From contig LNFE01000131.1 in the NCBI GenBank assembly GCA_001464575.1, positions 1-64,000 of the forward strand: a stretch of DNA of 64,000 bases, in the 5' to 3' direction. The stretch is from Acidobacteria bacterium Ga0077553. GTDB lineage: Bacteria; Acidobacteriota; Terriglobia; Bryobacterales; Bryobacteraceae. The position numbers and the translations under genes were made by a program. The notes below the pieces were generated by a model. The model was not told where the DNA came from, made no database searches, and saw only the letters and a list, made by a program, of their open reading frames with translations. Of the stretch, positions 41,008 through 50,423 are shown in pieces; position 1 is the first letter of the stretch; each line of letters begins with the position of its first letter.

Positions 41008-44000
41008 ATGAAATCTTTGCATCCTTTTAGTCTGGCCCTGGTGGGTATGATCGCCCATGTTGGGCTTCCCCTGCAGGCGCAAATCCCGGTCGAGTTGAGC
41101 CCGATTCCCGCGCGGACATACGGACATGCCCGCCAAACGTTGAACACGAGTGAGGCGAATCTGGTAGAAGGCCGGGAGTTGAACTCTCCCGTTGGCGTGG
41201 CTGTGGATGCGACCGGCAGCCAGCCGATCACTTATGTTGCCGACACCGGAAACAACCGTGTGCTGTTTTGGCGTAACGCCAAGGCCAGCGATGGGCAACT
41301 GGCCGACGGGGTGGTAGGCCAACGCGACCTGGTGACCACGTTTCCGGGCGGACCGGGCACTTCGATCTCGATCGGTTTTCGTTCTCCGACGGGTTTGGCG
41401 GTGGATCGCAGCGGCAACTTGTATGTGGCTGATACCGGAAACAATCGCATTCTTCGCTTCGCCCGTCCTGCTCAGCAAACGGGTGATTTGATTCAGCCGA
41501 ATCTCGTTATTGGGCAGTCTAACTTCACTTCCAACGTTCCGAATCAAAATGAGTTGAGTGCCTCGGCGAAAACCTTGGCTTTTGTACGGGACGGCAGCAG
41601 CTACCGCGTGGCGATGTTGTTCGATCCGCAGGGCAACTTGTGGGTGACCGATCCTGGCAACCACCGGGTGTTGCGGTTCCCGGCGTCGGTTCTTGGGGAC
41701 GGTGCTTCCAACAACCCGGAGGCCGATCTGGTGATTGGACAGGCCGACTTCGCCTCACGAAATTCCTTTGATGTGAACCTCTTGGGACCGCTCAATAAGA
41801 ACGGTTTGCTGTTCCCGGGCTCACTGGCGCTGGACGCCGGAGGCCGCTTGTTTGTGGGAGACCAAGTGGGACGCATTTTGGTTTATGTCGGACCGTTCCG
41901 CAATGGATTGGTGGCGACGCGGGTGGTGGGTGTTGTCGTCAACGTGCAAGGCCAGCCTCCTCGTCCTCCGGTCAATGAATACTCGCTCGAGGTTCCCGAG
42001 GGGTTGTTCGTCGTGAATAACTCTTTGTTCGCAGTGGATACGACCGCGAATCGGATTTTGCGCTACGACCCTTACGAATCGTGGCCTGAAGAGACTTTAT
42101 TGCTGCCGTCGCCCCCGGCGCGGGCGGTGTTCGGCCAGTCGGATCTATTGAGTTTCCGGGCGAATCGAGGAGGGCGATCGGCCACGGCCACCTCTTTCTT
42201 CCGGCCGACCGTGGCGGCCGTGGCGGGTTCCGATGTCTACCTCTGCGACACCGCCAACAACCGGCTGTTGGTGATTCCGGTCAGCAACAACAACCTGCTG
42301 GCGGCATCGCGGGTGCAGGGCCAATTGGCGATGACCTACAACTCCCGGAACTTGATTGAAGGAAGGGAGATGTTCACGGTGACCGGTCAATTCGAGCTCC
42401 CCAACGGCGGTGGCCGAGCGGTTCTGAGCGGGGGCGTTACGATTGACCGCACCAGCAACCCTCCGCGACTCTACGTTGCGGATTCCGGCAACAACCGGAT
42501 TCTTGGCTTTGCTAACGCGCTGACGGTAAAGCCCGGCGATCTGGCGGACATCATCATCGGGCAGGCGGATCGATTTTCCGCAGTTGTCAATTCACCCATC
42601 AACGATCCGGATATTCAGAACGATACTGGCTTGTTCAATCCGACGGGGATTATTACCGACGCTCAGGGGAATCTTTGGGTGGCGGACACCGGGAATGGCC
42701 GGGTTTTGCGCTTCCCTCGTCCGTTTGACCGGCCGCGCGACCAGCAGCAACGGGCTACGCTGGTGATCGGTCAGAGTGGTTTCAATATCAAGCTGACCGA
42801 CCCGACGCGGACCAACATGCGGTCGCCCTACGGGATCGCCTTGACCCTCGACGGCGACTTGCTCGTGTCGGACTCCACTTTGAACCGGCTGCTTTTCTTC
42901 CGCCGTCCGGCCGGCGGCGACTTCTCGATTGGGCAAGCGGCAGACACCGTTTTCGGTCAGAGGGACTTCATCTCGCAGAGCACCCCCGAAGGCGACAATC
43001 GGTTCAATGTGCCTGGCCACCTTGCCATGGACACGGATGACCGTGTTTATGTTTGCGATATGGGCAAGAGCCGGATCGTGATTTTCGACCGGGTGCCCTC
43101 AGCGTCGAACGACCCGGCGCCGGTTCTGGTTTTGCGATCCACTTTGAGTGCGAATGATGGTCTGCGGAATCCGCAGGGAATCACGGTGAGTGAGCGAACC
43201 GGCGAGATCTGGGTCGCCGACGGGCAGAACAACCGGTTGATTCGCTATCCCCGGTTCGATCTTTTGATCTTCAACCCGCTCGCGAATTTCCGCCTGGATG
43301 CCCCGTTACCGGTGGCCCTGGCTCTGGATCCGTTCGACAACCTGATCGTCGCCGATGGGACCAATCGCTTGGCATTTCACTATGCCCGGTTGGTGGCAAT
43401 CAGCGCGGCGCACTATTTGGACCGCGATCTTTCGCCCGGTTTGGTCGCGACGATGGCTCCGCTGGGAATTCGCTTCACCGAACAGACGCTGACGTTCTCG
43501 ACGGTCCCGGTGCCCAAGGAGCTGGATGACGTTGAGGTGCTCGTGAATGGCGTGGCGGCGCCCTTGTACTATCTGTCGCCCACCATCATCAACTTCTACG
43601 TCCCGATGAGCACACCCACTTCGGGCACGATCGACGTTCTCGTCCAGAAGAAGTCGACCGGGCAGATCCTGGCCAGCTCCACGTTGCCGGCTGCCGTGGC
43701 CACCCCCGGCTTCTTTACGACCACCCAAAATGGTCGCGGGCAGATTGCTGCGTTGAACGAAGACAATACGATCAACTCCGCCGCGAATCCCGTGGGCCGT
43801 GGCCGGGTGATTCAGTTGTACGCAACCGGGCAGGGCTTTTTGCCCGACGCTCCCCCGGACGGCGTTCCGGCGCCTTCGGATCGTTTGATATCGACCCCGT
43901 CCCGGCCTCGGGTGATCATCAATACCGCTGACGCCGAAGTACAGTTTTCGGGCTTGGCCCCCGGCTTTGTCGGAGTCTGGCAGCTTAACGTCAGGGTCCC

Positions 44001-44115
44001 GGAGTCAGTGCCGCCCGGCAACAGCATCGTTGTCGCTATTCTGCATCAGGGAATTCCGAGCAACTCCAACCGGGGTGGCGGAACTCCGATCCAGACCACA
44101 ATCGCAGTTCGCTAG
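41008..44115 (+). CDS. secreted NHL-repeat protein with Solibacter-type C-terminal domain
   Basis: 1035 residues with a signal peptide (about 1-25, ending LPLQAQ). About nine NHL repeats are recognisable from their endings: VADTGNNRVLFWR, VADTGNNRILRFA, VTDPGNHRVLRFP, CDTANNRLLVIP, VADSGNNRILGFA, VADTGNGRVLRFP, VSDSTLNRLLFFR, CDMGKSRIVIFD and VADGQNNRLIRYP. That gives one or two six-bladed propellers. Residues about 800-1035 are the TIGR03437-like beta domain (VINFYVPMSTPTSG, IQLYATGQGFLPD, VGVWQLNVRVPES). Probably a surface protein; the ligand is unknown. Confidence 0.88.
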   Translation: MKSLHPFSLALVGMIAHVGLPLQAQIPVELSPIPARTYGHARQTLNTSEANLVEGRELNSPVGVAVDATGSQPITYVADTGNNRVLFWRNAKASDGQLADGVVGQRDLVTTFPGGPGTSISIGFRSPTGLAVDRSGNLYVADTGNNRILRFARPAQQTGDLIQPNLVIGQSNFTSNVPNQNELSASAKTLAFVRDGSSYRVAMLFDPQGNLWVTDPGNHRVLRFPASVLGDGASNNPEADLVIGQADFASRNSFDVNLLGPLNKNGLLFPGSLALDAGGRLFVGDQVGRILVYVGPFRNGLVATRVVGVVVNVQGQPPRPPVNEYSLEVPEGLFVVNNSLFAVDTTANRILRYDPYESWPEETLLLPSPPARAVFGQSDLLSFRANRGGRSATATSFFRPTVAAVAGSDVYLCDTANNRLLVIPVSNNNLLAASRVQGQLAMTYNSRNLIEGREMFTVTGQFELPNGGGRAVLSGGVTIDRTSNPPRLYVADSGNNRILGFANALTVKPGDLADIIIGQADRFSAVVNSPINDPDIQNDTGLFNPTGIITDAQGNLWVADTGNGRVLRFPRPFDRPRDQQQRATLVIGQSGFNIKLTDPTRTNMRSPYGIALTLDGDLLVSDSTLNRLLFFRRPAGGDFSIGQAADTVFGQRDFISQSTPEGDNRFNVPGHLAMDTDDRVYVCDMGKSRIVIFDRVPSASNDPAPVLVLRSTLSANDGLRNPQGITVSERTGEIWVADGQNNRLIRYPRFDLLIFNPLANFRLDAPLPVALALDPFDNLIVADGTNRLAFHYARLVAISAAHYLDRDLSPGLVATMAPLGIRFTEQTLTFSTVPVPKELDDVEVLVNGVAAPLYYLSPTIINFYVPMSTPTSGTIDVLVQKKSTGQILASSTLPAAVATPGFFTTTQNGRGQIAALNEDNTINSAANPVGRGRVIQLYATGQGFLPDAPPDGVPAPSDRLISTPSRPRVIINTADAEVQFSGLAPGFVGVWQLNVRVPESVPPGNSIVVAILHQGIPSNSNRGGGTPIQTTIAVR

Positions 44116-44163
44116 TTTATATCGGCCGGTGGGAGCCGGCCGTTATACACTAATTGGACGTCT

Positions 44164-45246
44164 ATGAAATACGGTCTTTCTATTCGTCCGGACGGCGCTC
44201 TGGACTTCGTCGCACTTGGCGCCCTGATTCATCGGCTTGACCCTGGTGTCATCCCTTTCCGGAAAGCCACGGAATGCCACATCCACGTGAGTGGAGGCGA
44301 GTTCAACGTCGCCGCGAACCTCGCTGATTGTTTTGGACTCCACACGGGTGTGGTGTCCGCGATGGTCGACTATCCCATCGGGGAGCTGATCGCCGAGCGC
44401 GTGAAGGCGATGGGCGTCAAGGCTTTCTATAAACGCTTCAAGCATGACGGGGTACACGGCCCCAATATGGCCACGGTCTATAGCGATCGCGGTCAAGGGA
44501 TGCGGGCTCCGGTGGTGTTCTACAACCGGTCCAACGAAGCGGCCGCGCAGTTGAAGCCGGGTGATTTTGACTGGGAAGCGATCTTTGCCGGTGGGGTCCG
44601 CTGGTTTCACACCGGCGGGATCTTCGCGGCCCTGTCGACGTCGACTCCGGAGTTGATCATCGAAGGGATGGAGGCGGCCAAGAAAGCGGGCGCCATCGTC
44701 TCACTTGACCTGAACTACCGAGCCAAGCTATGGAACATCCTTGGCGGGCACGCGCGCGCCCTCGAAGTGATCGGTCGCATCGTGAAGAACGTCGATGTCT
44801 TGATCGGCAACGAGGAAGACTTGCAGTTGGGTCTTGGCATCCCTGGACCGGAGGTCGCGGCCTCCTCGAAGCTCGATCCCTCCACCTTCTTTGGCATGAT
44901 TGACCGCGTCCGCGAGCTGCATCCGCAGATCAAAGTGGTCGCGACCACTCTGCGCGAGGTGCATTCGACCAACCGCCACAGCTGGGGAGCGGTGGCCTGG
45001 ATTGATGGCCAAACCCACGTTTCTCCCACCTGCGAACTCGACGTGGTTGATCGCGTGGGCGGGGGCGACGGGTTCGCCGCCGGTTTGATTTACGGCATGC
45101 TGTCGGGTGAAGAGCCGGAGGAGTGCGTCCGTCTCGGGTGGGCGCATGGCGCTCTGCTCACCACCTTCCCTGGCGATACGACCATGGCCACCGTGGATCA
45201 GGTGCGTGCGCTCGCCAAGGGTGGATCGGCCCGCATCCAGCGTTAG
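44164..45246 (+). CDS. PfkB-family kinase, 2-keto-3-deoxygluconate kinase-like
   Basis: 360 residues. ECHIHVSGGEFNVAANLADC (near residue 40) is the first PfkB signature, and VVDRVGGGDGFAAGLIYGML (about 295) the second with catalytic Asp. VSLDLNYRAKLW and EEDLQLGLG match the KDG-kinase branch. It would phosphorylate 2-keto-3-deoxygluconate. A TACACT lies 12 bases before the ATG. The convergent enolase-superfamily dehydratase gene overlaps its 3' end by four bases, and a dehydratase feeding KDG to this kinase would make biochemical sense, though this is inference. Confidence 0.78.
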   Translation: MKYGLSIRPDGALDFVALGALIHRLDPGVIPFRKATECHIHVSGGEFNVAANLADCFGLHTGVVSAMVDYPIGELIAERVKAMGVKAFYKRFKHDGVHGPNMATVYSDRGQGMRAPVVFYNRSNEAAAQLKPGDFDWEAIFAGGVRWFHTGGIFAALSTSTPELIIEGMEAAKKAGAIVSLDLNYRAKLWNILGGHARALEVIGRIVKNVDVLIGNEEDLQLGLGIPGPEVAASSKLDPSTFFGMIDRVRELHPQIKVVATTLREVHSTNRHSWGAVAWIDGQTHVSPTCELDVVDRVGGGDGFAAGLIYGMLSGEEPEECVRLGWAHGALLTTFPGDTTMATVDQVRALAKGGSARIQR

Positions 45247-46376
45247 AGCCGGTGCTTCCGGGCTAGCTGTTCGTTCCATGAGATCCCGAAGCCTGGGCGC
45301 TTCGGGATTTCTATTTGTCCACCCCGGATTTGCTCTGGGGGACTCAGCAGTTCCCCGCGCCATGCCACCTCGCCCCACTGCAACTCGAGGATCTCGCAGT
45401 TTCGCAGGCCGGCGGTGGCGTGCAGACTGGCCACCGTCGCCACCGGGCCGCTGGGATTGTGCGGCGCGACGCTGACGCCGTGCGCCTCCGCCATCGCCGC
45501 GATGTGCGTGAGCGATAACAATCCGCCGCAGTGCTTCACGTCGGGCATGATCACCGCTACGGCCTTTTGCTGGCAAAGCGGGAGAAATCCGCGGACGCCG
45601 AAGAGAAATTCACCGCCGGCCGGAGCTACGGGCTCCTCATACCACCGCAGGCGGTCTGGTTCCAGTTGCCGGGCGACGCGTACCGCCTCTTCGACCGTGA
45701 AGTTGCTGTGGACGTCCACCATTACGTCGACGGATGGCCCCACCGCCGCGCGGATGGCTTTGGTACAGGCTATCCCGTGGGCCGCCGTCACTTGGGGGTA
45801 GCCGTCCCATGGCGCTGCCTTCAACGCCCGGTAGCCTTCGGCGACGGCTTTTTGGGCCGACGCGGCAAAGCCGGCGGGCGTCCGCTCAGTGGTCGCCCGG
45901 TTGATATTGGCGTAGAGCGGGATGGAGTCGCGAAGGGTCCCGCCGAATAGGGTATGCACCGGGGTTCCCAACGCCTGACCAGCCAAGTCCCAGAGTGCCT
46001 GCTCCACGGCGCTAAACGCCGTCGCGGCGAGCAGCCCGCGGGCGCGCGCGAGGGGCTCGCCCACTTTCCGGTAGTGGGCAATGTCCAACACGGACCGTCC
46101 CTGCATCAACTCGACGAAGGTCGCCAAGGCCTGTTCCATCTCCCGGCCCTGGGCGGCGGTGGTGGAGGCAAACCCGAAGGCGTCGGAGGCTTCGCCAAGT
46201 CCGCTGATTCCGCCATCCGTTTGCAGCTGCACGATCAACCAGACCGTTCGGGGGGTTGCCCGCACGGGCCACAGGACGAAGCTGCGGACCTTCGGTGGGG
46301 CGAGACCCAGCAAGGTTCCGGTCCCCATCCATATCAGTGATCGTCTGGTTGGCAACATCGCTCTATTCTCTGTCAT
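45243..46376 (-). CDS. mandelate racemase / muconate lactonizing enzyme family (sugar-acid dehydratase-like) protein
   Basis: Up to 377 residues; an ATG at 46358 begins MLPTRRSLIWMGTGTLLGLA, which has a twin-arginine-like start. Enolase-superfamily residues are a KAAPWDG Lys segment, metal ligands Asp in DVMVDVHSNF, Glu in RWYEEPV and Asp in IMPDVKHCGG, and the catalytic His in SVAPHNPSGPV. The pattern suggests a sugar-acid dehydratase. Export would be unusual and is uncertain. It is convergent with the KDG-kinase-like gene. Confidence 0.83.
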   Translation of the reverse strand: MTENRAMLPTRRSLIWMGTGTLLGLAPPKVRSFVLWPVRATPRTVWLIVQLQTDGGISGLGEASDAFGFASTTAAQGREMEQALATFVELMQGRSVLDIAHYRKVGEPLARARGLLAATAFSAVEQALWDLAGQALGTPVHTLFGGTLRDSIPLYANINRATTERTPAGFAASAQKAVAEGYRALKAAPWDGYPQVTAAHGIACTKAIRAAVGPSVDVMVDVHSNFTVEEAVRVARQLEPDRLRWYEEPVAPAGGEFLFGVRGFLPLCQQKAVAVIMPDVKHCGGLLSLTHIAAMAEAHGVSVAPHNPSGPVATVASLHATAGLRNCEILELQWGEVAWRGELLSPPEQIRGGQIEIPKRPGFGISWNEQLARKHRL

Positions 46377-46413
46377 TTCCCCGGCGCTCCGAGAGTTCGA
46401 TTAAGCTGTCAGG

Positions 46414-46887
46414 ATGCTTCGTTTCCGCCGGTACCGGTCCTCGGACAAAGACGCCGTGCTCAGTGTCTTCCGCAGCAATGTGCCGGACTACTTTTCGCCG
46501 CAAGAGGAGCCTTGGGTAAAGCAGGTGCTGCGGGATGAAACCTGCCCGCTGTTTGTCATGATCGAAAAGGAGGAGATCATCGGGTTCGGGGGGTATGAAA
46601 TCGCCGAGTTCGCCAACGTGGCCTACCTCGTTTTCGGTATGGTCCACCGGGAGCATCACGGCCGTCAGTTAGGCCGGCGGCTGCTCGAATTTCGCCTCGC
46701 CAAGATCGCCGCCGCCCGCAACGCACCCCGCTATGTCGCTGTCGATACGACCCCGGTGATTGCGCCCTTCTTCGAGCGCTGCGGCTTTGAACGCATCGCC
46801 GAATGGCCGGAGGGCTACCGGCACGGCTTCGACCGGATCGACCTGCGGTACGACTTCGCCGCCCGTCCCTCTGAGCGGAACGGGTAG
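46414..46887 (+). CDS. GNAT-family N-acetyltransferase
   Basis: 157 residues with the GNAT fold: an N-terminal acceptor region (LRFRRYRSSDKDAVLSVFRS), the central strand FANVAYLVFGMVHREHHGRQ followed by LGRRLLEFRLAKIAA (acetyl-CoA-binding), and PFFERCGFERIAEWPEGY. It transfers acetyl from acetyl-CoA to an unknown amine. TAAGCT lies six bases before the ATG. It is divergent from the dehydratase gene, and three bases separate its stop from the convergent small gene at 46891. Confidence 0.82.
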   Translation: MLRFRRYRSSDKDAVLSVFRSNVPDYFSPQEEPWVKQVLRDETCPLFVMIEKEEIIGFGGYEIAEFANVAYLVFGMVHREHHGRQLGRRLLEFRLAKIAAARNAPRYVAVDTTPVIAPFFERCGFERIAEWPEGYRHGFDRIDLRYDFAARPSERNG

Positions 46888-46890
46888 CGT

Positions 46891-47166
46891 TTAGCGTTTC
46901 TTCCGTTTGGCTTGCAATCGCGCCAACGCTTCTTCCCCGGCCTGTTTGGCCGCCGGGGTTAAGGGCTCCGGCGACTCCGCATACTCCCGGGCCGCGCCGG
47001 CCAGCCAGAACGCATAGCCGCAAGCCACAATCACGCTGAACACCCCGAATTGAATGGCGCCAATCCGCAAAACGGTGAGCGAAAACCACGCCACGAGCCC
47101 GTAGCCGGGCAGTGCGCATAAAACAAGGATAAGAAGTTTTGTTTTAGGGGTCACAGGGCTATCCAA
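46891..47166 (-). CDS. small membrane protein of unknown function
   Basis: 91 residues with two helices (LLILVLCALPGYGLVAWFSL and FGVFSVIVACGYAFWLAGAA) and a basic C-terminus rich in Ala, Lys and Arg (EEALARLQAKRKKR). No family recognised. It begins 16 bases inside the 3' end of the upstream oxidoreductase gene on the same strand, so translation is probably coupled. Confidence 0.6.
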   Translation of the reverse strand: MDSPVTPKTKLLILVLCALPGYGLVAWFSLTVLRIGAIQFGVFSVIVACGYAFWLAGAAREYAESPEPLTPAAKQAGEEALARLQAKRKKR

Positions 47167-48116
47167 CCACCCTCCGATGCCGACCGGAAGATCCCTTCGA
47201 TCGCCCGCATATTGGCGACTGCGCCGGCCACCGGCACCGGAACCGGTGACCCGGCGAGAACCGCCTCGGAGAAGGCATCGAATTCGACGGTATACTGATC
47301 CACAATCGGCAACTCGTTTGCGACTCCATTCAAGAAGATTCGGCTGGGCCGGTCGGGTGGTGCATTAAATGGGATTTCCACCTCGATATGTCCCTCGGTC
47401 CCATAGAGATGCATTTTTTGATACGGGAACAGTTGGGTAGAACAGGTGAAACTCGCCTGCAATCCGCCGAAATCGAGCAGGGCGGACGTGAGGCGGTCGG
47501 TGCCGAAGACCGGATCGCGTTCGACCAGCCCCAGCACCCGCTCCGGTTCCCGTTCGCTAACGAAGCGCGAGGTGAAGATGGGGTAGCAGCCGATGTCCAT
47601 CAAGGCGCCGCCGCCGGTTTCCACCTGGTTTCGAATATTCCGCGGATCGAGATTCGTGTAGCTGAAGAAGCCTTGAATCGCGCGCAACTGGCCGATTTTT
47701 CCCTGTCTGACCCATTCCCGCACCTGCAACCACTGCGGATGGGTGGCCACCATGAACGCTTCGCCGATTTGCACCCCGCATTCCCGCTGTACGGTGGCCA
47801 ACTGTTCGGCCTCCGCGACGGTCAGTGCGATCGGCTTTTCGCAAAGCACATGCTTGCCGGCCCGCGCGGCGGCGGCTGCCCACTCCACATGCAAATGGTT
47901 TGGCAGTGGGATGTAGACGGCGTCAACGGCGGGGTCGGCCAGCACCCCGGCGTAGGTGTCGAAAACCTTGGGAATTCCTAATGTGAGCGCCTTGTCCACC
48001 TGGGCCGTTCCGATTGCGTCCAGGCGCGCTGTCCGGCAGTTTGCCAGAGCCGGTAGTACTTTGGTTAAAAAGAACTTAGAAGTGCTGAGGACCCCCCAGC
48101 GGAGTGTAGTTGCCAC
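47151..48116 (-). CDS. Gfo/Idh/MocA-family oxidoreductase (second, distinct member)
   Basis: 321 residues from a GTG at 48116 (MATTLRWGVLSTSKFFLTKV). The Rossmann start LRWGVLSTSKF lacks the classical GxGxxG but keeps the fold. AVYIPLPNHLHVEWAAAAAR and VLCEKPIALTVAEAEQLA give the NAD-proximal core, and GALMDIGCYPIFTSRFV is the conserved substrate-domain motif of this family. It is a dehydrogenase of unknown sugar-like substrate. The small membrane-protein gene follows and overlaps. Confidence 0.86.
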   Translation of the reverse strand: MATTLRWGVLSTSKFFLTKVLPALANCRTARLDAIGTAQVDKALTLGIPKVFDTYAGVLADPAVDAVYIPLPNHLHVEWAAAAARAGKHVLCEKPIALTVAEAEQLATVQRECGVQIGEAFMVATHPQWLQVREWVRQGKIGQLRAIQGFFSYTNLDPRNIRNQVETGGGALMDIGCYPIFTSRFVSEREPERVLGLVERDPVFGTDRLTSALLDFGGLQASFTCSTQLFPYQKMHLYGTEGHIEVEIPFNAPPDRPSRIFLNGVANELPIVDQYTVEFDAFSEAVLAGSPVPVPVAGAVANMRAIEGIFRSASEGGWIAL

Positions 48117-48162
48117 GTGAAAACTTTATCGCTTTTCGCTATTCCCACGCATCTTCTTCTAC

Positions 48163-49701
48163 ATGCGTAATCTAGTCATCGTTCTGGGCGATCAACTGAA
48201 CGACGACTCGGCCGCGTTTGACGGTTTTGATCGCAACAAAGACGCTGTCTGGATGGCCGAGGCGGCCGAGGAGTCGACCCACGTCTGGTCGCACAAGGCG
48301 CGCATCGCGCTTTTCCTTTCGGCCATGCGGCACTTCGAGCAGCGGTTGACCCAGAGAGGGCAGTGCGTCATTTACCGGCGGTTGGATGATTTCAACAACT
48401 CCCATTCCTTGCGAAAGGAGTTGATGAAGTCGTGCGAGCAGTTCCGGCCGGCCAAGCTGATTGTGGTGGAGCCGGGGGACTATCGGGTACGCGGGGAGCT
48501 GCTGCAGGCGGCCAAGAAGGCGGGCATCGAGCTCGAAATCCGTGTGGATCGCAGCTTCTTCTGTCCGGTGGAAGACTTCAAACGCTGGGCCCATGGTCGG
48601 AAGCAGCTACGCATGGAGTTTTTCTACCGGGAAATGCGCCGGAAGTTTAGCGTGCTGCTCGATGGGGAGGAGCCCGAGGGCGGCCGTTGGAATTACGACG
48701 TCGACAATCGGGGTTCGCTGCCGAAGGCGGGTCCCGGGAAGCTGCCAGCGCCGCTTCGTTTTGAGCGAGACCGTACCACGCAGTTCGTTCTCGATCTGGT
48801 CGATTTCCGTTTCAATCGCCACCCGGGCACCCTCGAGAACTTCGATTGGCCCGTCACGGCCGAGCAGGCCGAGGCCGCCCTGGCCGACTTCGTCGAGAAC
48901 CGGTTGCCCCACTTCGGCCAGTACCAGGATGCGATGTGGACCGATGAGCCGTGGCTGTATCATTCTCGTCTCTCCGCCGCGATGAACCTGAAGCTCCTCG
49001 ACCCCCGGAAGGTGGTCGCTGCCGCCGAACAGGCCTATCGCCAGGGCAAGGTCTCCCTGGCGCAGGCCGAGGGGTTCATCCGGCAGGTGATCGGCTGGCG
49101 CGAGTACGTCCGCGGGGTTTATTGGACCTTCATGCCGGAGTACGCCGACCGTAACGAAATGGGCGCGCGGGAGCCACTGCCGAAGTGGTTCTGGACCGGC
49201 AAGACCGAAATGAACTGCTTGAAGCAGACTTTGCGGCAGACCCTCGACTACGGCTACGCCCATCACATTCAGCGGTTAATGGTCACCGGCCTGTATTGCC
49301 TGCTCGCCGGGATTGATCCCAAGCAGGTGCACGAGTGGTACCTGGCGGTGTACGTCGACGCGGTCGAGTGGGTGGAACTGCCGAACACGATTGGGATGAG
49401 CCAGTATGCCGATGGCGGCGTGATGGCATCGAAGCCCTATGTCGCTTCCGGTAAATACATCGACAAGATGTCGAACTACTGCTCCGGCTGCAAGTTCGAC
49501 CCGGCGAAGCGGGAAGGGCCCGATGCGTGTCCCTTTACCACGATGTACTGGCAGTACCTGCAGCGCCACCGGGACAAACTCGCCAAGAACCCGCGCATGC
49601 TGCTGCAGATTAAGAACCTGAACCGAATGGAGCCTCCGCAGGAAGAAACCCTGCAATCGTCCCGGCCCACACAGTCTTCCCTGCAGGAGAGAGCCCAGTG
49701 A
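48163..49701 (+). CDS. FeS-type bacterial cryptochrome / (6-4) photolyase
   Basis: 512 residues. The N-terminal domain MRNLVIVLGDQLNDDSAAF begins the FeS-BCP family (PhrB-like). The FAD domain includes WREYVRGVYWTFMPEYADRN and HHIQRLMVTGLYCLLAG, then NTIGMSQYADGGVMASKPY. Four cysteines for a [4Fe-4S] cluster lie near residues 379, 440, 443 and 456 (TGLYC, then YCSGCKF and DACPF). The enzyme would repair (6-4) photoproducts using light. The stop overlaps the SDR gene by four bases (GTGA). Confidence 0.93.
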   Translation: MRNLVIVLGDQLNDDSAAFDGFDRNKDAVWMAEAAEESTHVWSHKARIALFLSAMRHFEQRLTQRGQCVIYRRLDDFNNSHSLRKELMKSCEQFRPAKLIVVEPGDYRVRGELLQAAKKAGIELEIRVDRSFFCPVEDFKRWAHGRKQLRMEFFYREMRRKFSVLLDGEEPEGGRWNYDVDNRGSLPKAGPGKLPAPLRFERDRTTQFVLDLVDFRFNRHPGTLENFDWPVTAEQAEAALADFVENRLPHFGQYQDAMWTDEPWLYHSRLSAAMNLKLLDPRKVVAAAEQAYRQGKVSLAQAEGFIRQVIGWREYVRGVYWTFMPEYADRNEMGAREPLPKWFWTGKTEMNCLKQTLRQTLDYGYAHHIQRLMVTGLYCLLAGIDPKQVHEWYLAVYVDAVEWVELPNTIGMSQYADGGVMASKPYVASGKYIDKMSNYCSGCKFDPAKREGPDACPFTTMYWQYLQRHRDKLAKNPRMLLQIKNLNRMEPPQEETLQSSRPTQSSLQERAQ

Positions 49702-50414
49702 CCTTTCTGATTTTCGGCGCGACCGGTGGAGTCGGTTCCGCGCTCTGCAAACTGTTGCAGTCGCAAGGCCACCGGGTTCTCGCCTCGGCGCGCGATCCGC
49801 AGAAACTCGCGATTCTGGCAAGCGAGCTCGGCACCCCTCCCCTGCTGGCTGACGCCACCGTGTCAGCGGAGGTGGCCGATGTGTTCGCGCAGGCGGGGCC
49901 CATCGACGGAGTCGCCAATTGCGTGGGCAGCCTGCTTTTGAAACCGGCGCACATCACGACCGACGACGAGTGGGCCGCCGTGATCCGGACCAACCTCGAT
50001 AGCGCGTTTTACGTTGTTCGCGGCGCCGTGAAAGCGATGATGAGCACGGGGGGTAGCGTCGTGCTCGTCTCCTCGGCCGCCGGCCGTATAGGGTTGCAGA
50101 ACCACGAGGCGATCGCCGCGGCCAAGGCCGGGATCATCGGCCTAACCCTTTCGGCGGCGGCGACCTACGCCCCGCGGAATATCCGCGTCAACTGCGTGGC
50201 CCCGGGTCTGACGGCGACGCCGCTGACGGCGCGCATCACGGGTAACGAAACAGCGGCGAAGGCCTCGATGGCGATGCACGCGCTCGGCCGTTTGGGTGCG
50301 GCCGCCGACGTCGCCAACATGATGGCCTTCCTGCTCCATCCCGCTAACGCGTGGATTACCGGCCAGACGTTCGGCGTCGACGGCGGCCTCGGCACGGTCC
50401 GCAGCAAATCGTAA
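49698..50414 (+). CDS. short-chain dehydrogenase/reductase
   Basis: 238 residues from a GTG at 49698. The NAD(P) site is FLIFGATGGVGSALCKLLQS, and the catalytic region has a VLVSSAAGRIGLQNHEAIAA stretch; the usual Tyr of YxxxK is replaced, since the segment reads HEAIAAAKAG, so activity may be altered. The ending TGQTFGVDGGLGT is the family C-terminal motif. It overlaps the photolyase gene by four bases, and a role near DNA repair or pigment handling is conceivable only by context. Confidence 0.85.
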   Translation: MTFLIFGATGGVGSALCKLLQSQGHRVLASARDPQKLAILASELGTPPLLADATVSAEVADVFAQAGPIDGVANCVGSLLLKPAHITTDDEWAAVIRTNLDSAFYVVRGAVKAMMSTGGSVVLVSSAAGRIGLQNHEAIAAAKAGIIGLTLSAAATYAPRNIRVNCVAPGLTATPLTARITGNETAAKASMAMHALGRLGAAADVANMMAFLLHPANAWITGQTFGVDGGLGTVRSKS

Positions 50415-50423
50415 CTATCTCCC

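Noticed and set aside
40925-41011. A 28-residue ORF whose TGA overlaps the ATG of the NHL gene (ATGA), possibly a coupled leader
   Set aside because: Short ORFs of this size arise readily in GC-rich DNA; the encoded sequence shows no regulatory codon run and no terminator follows it.
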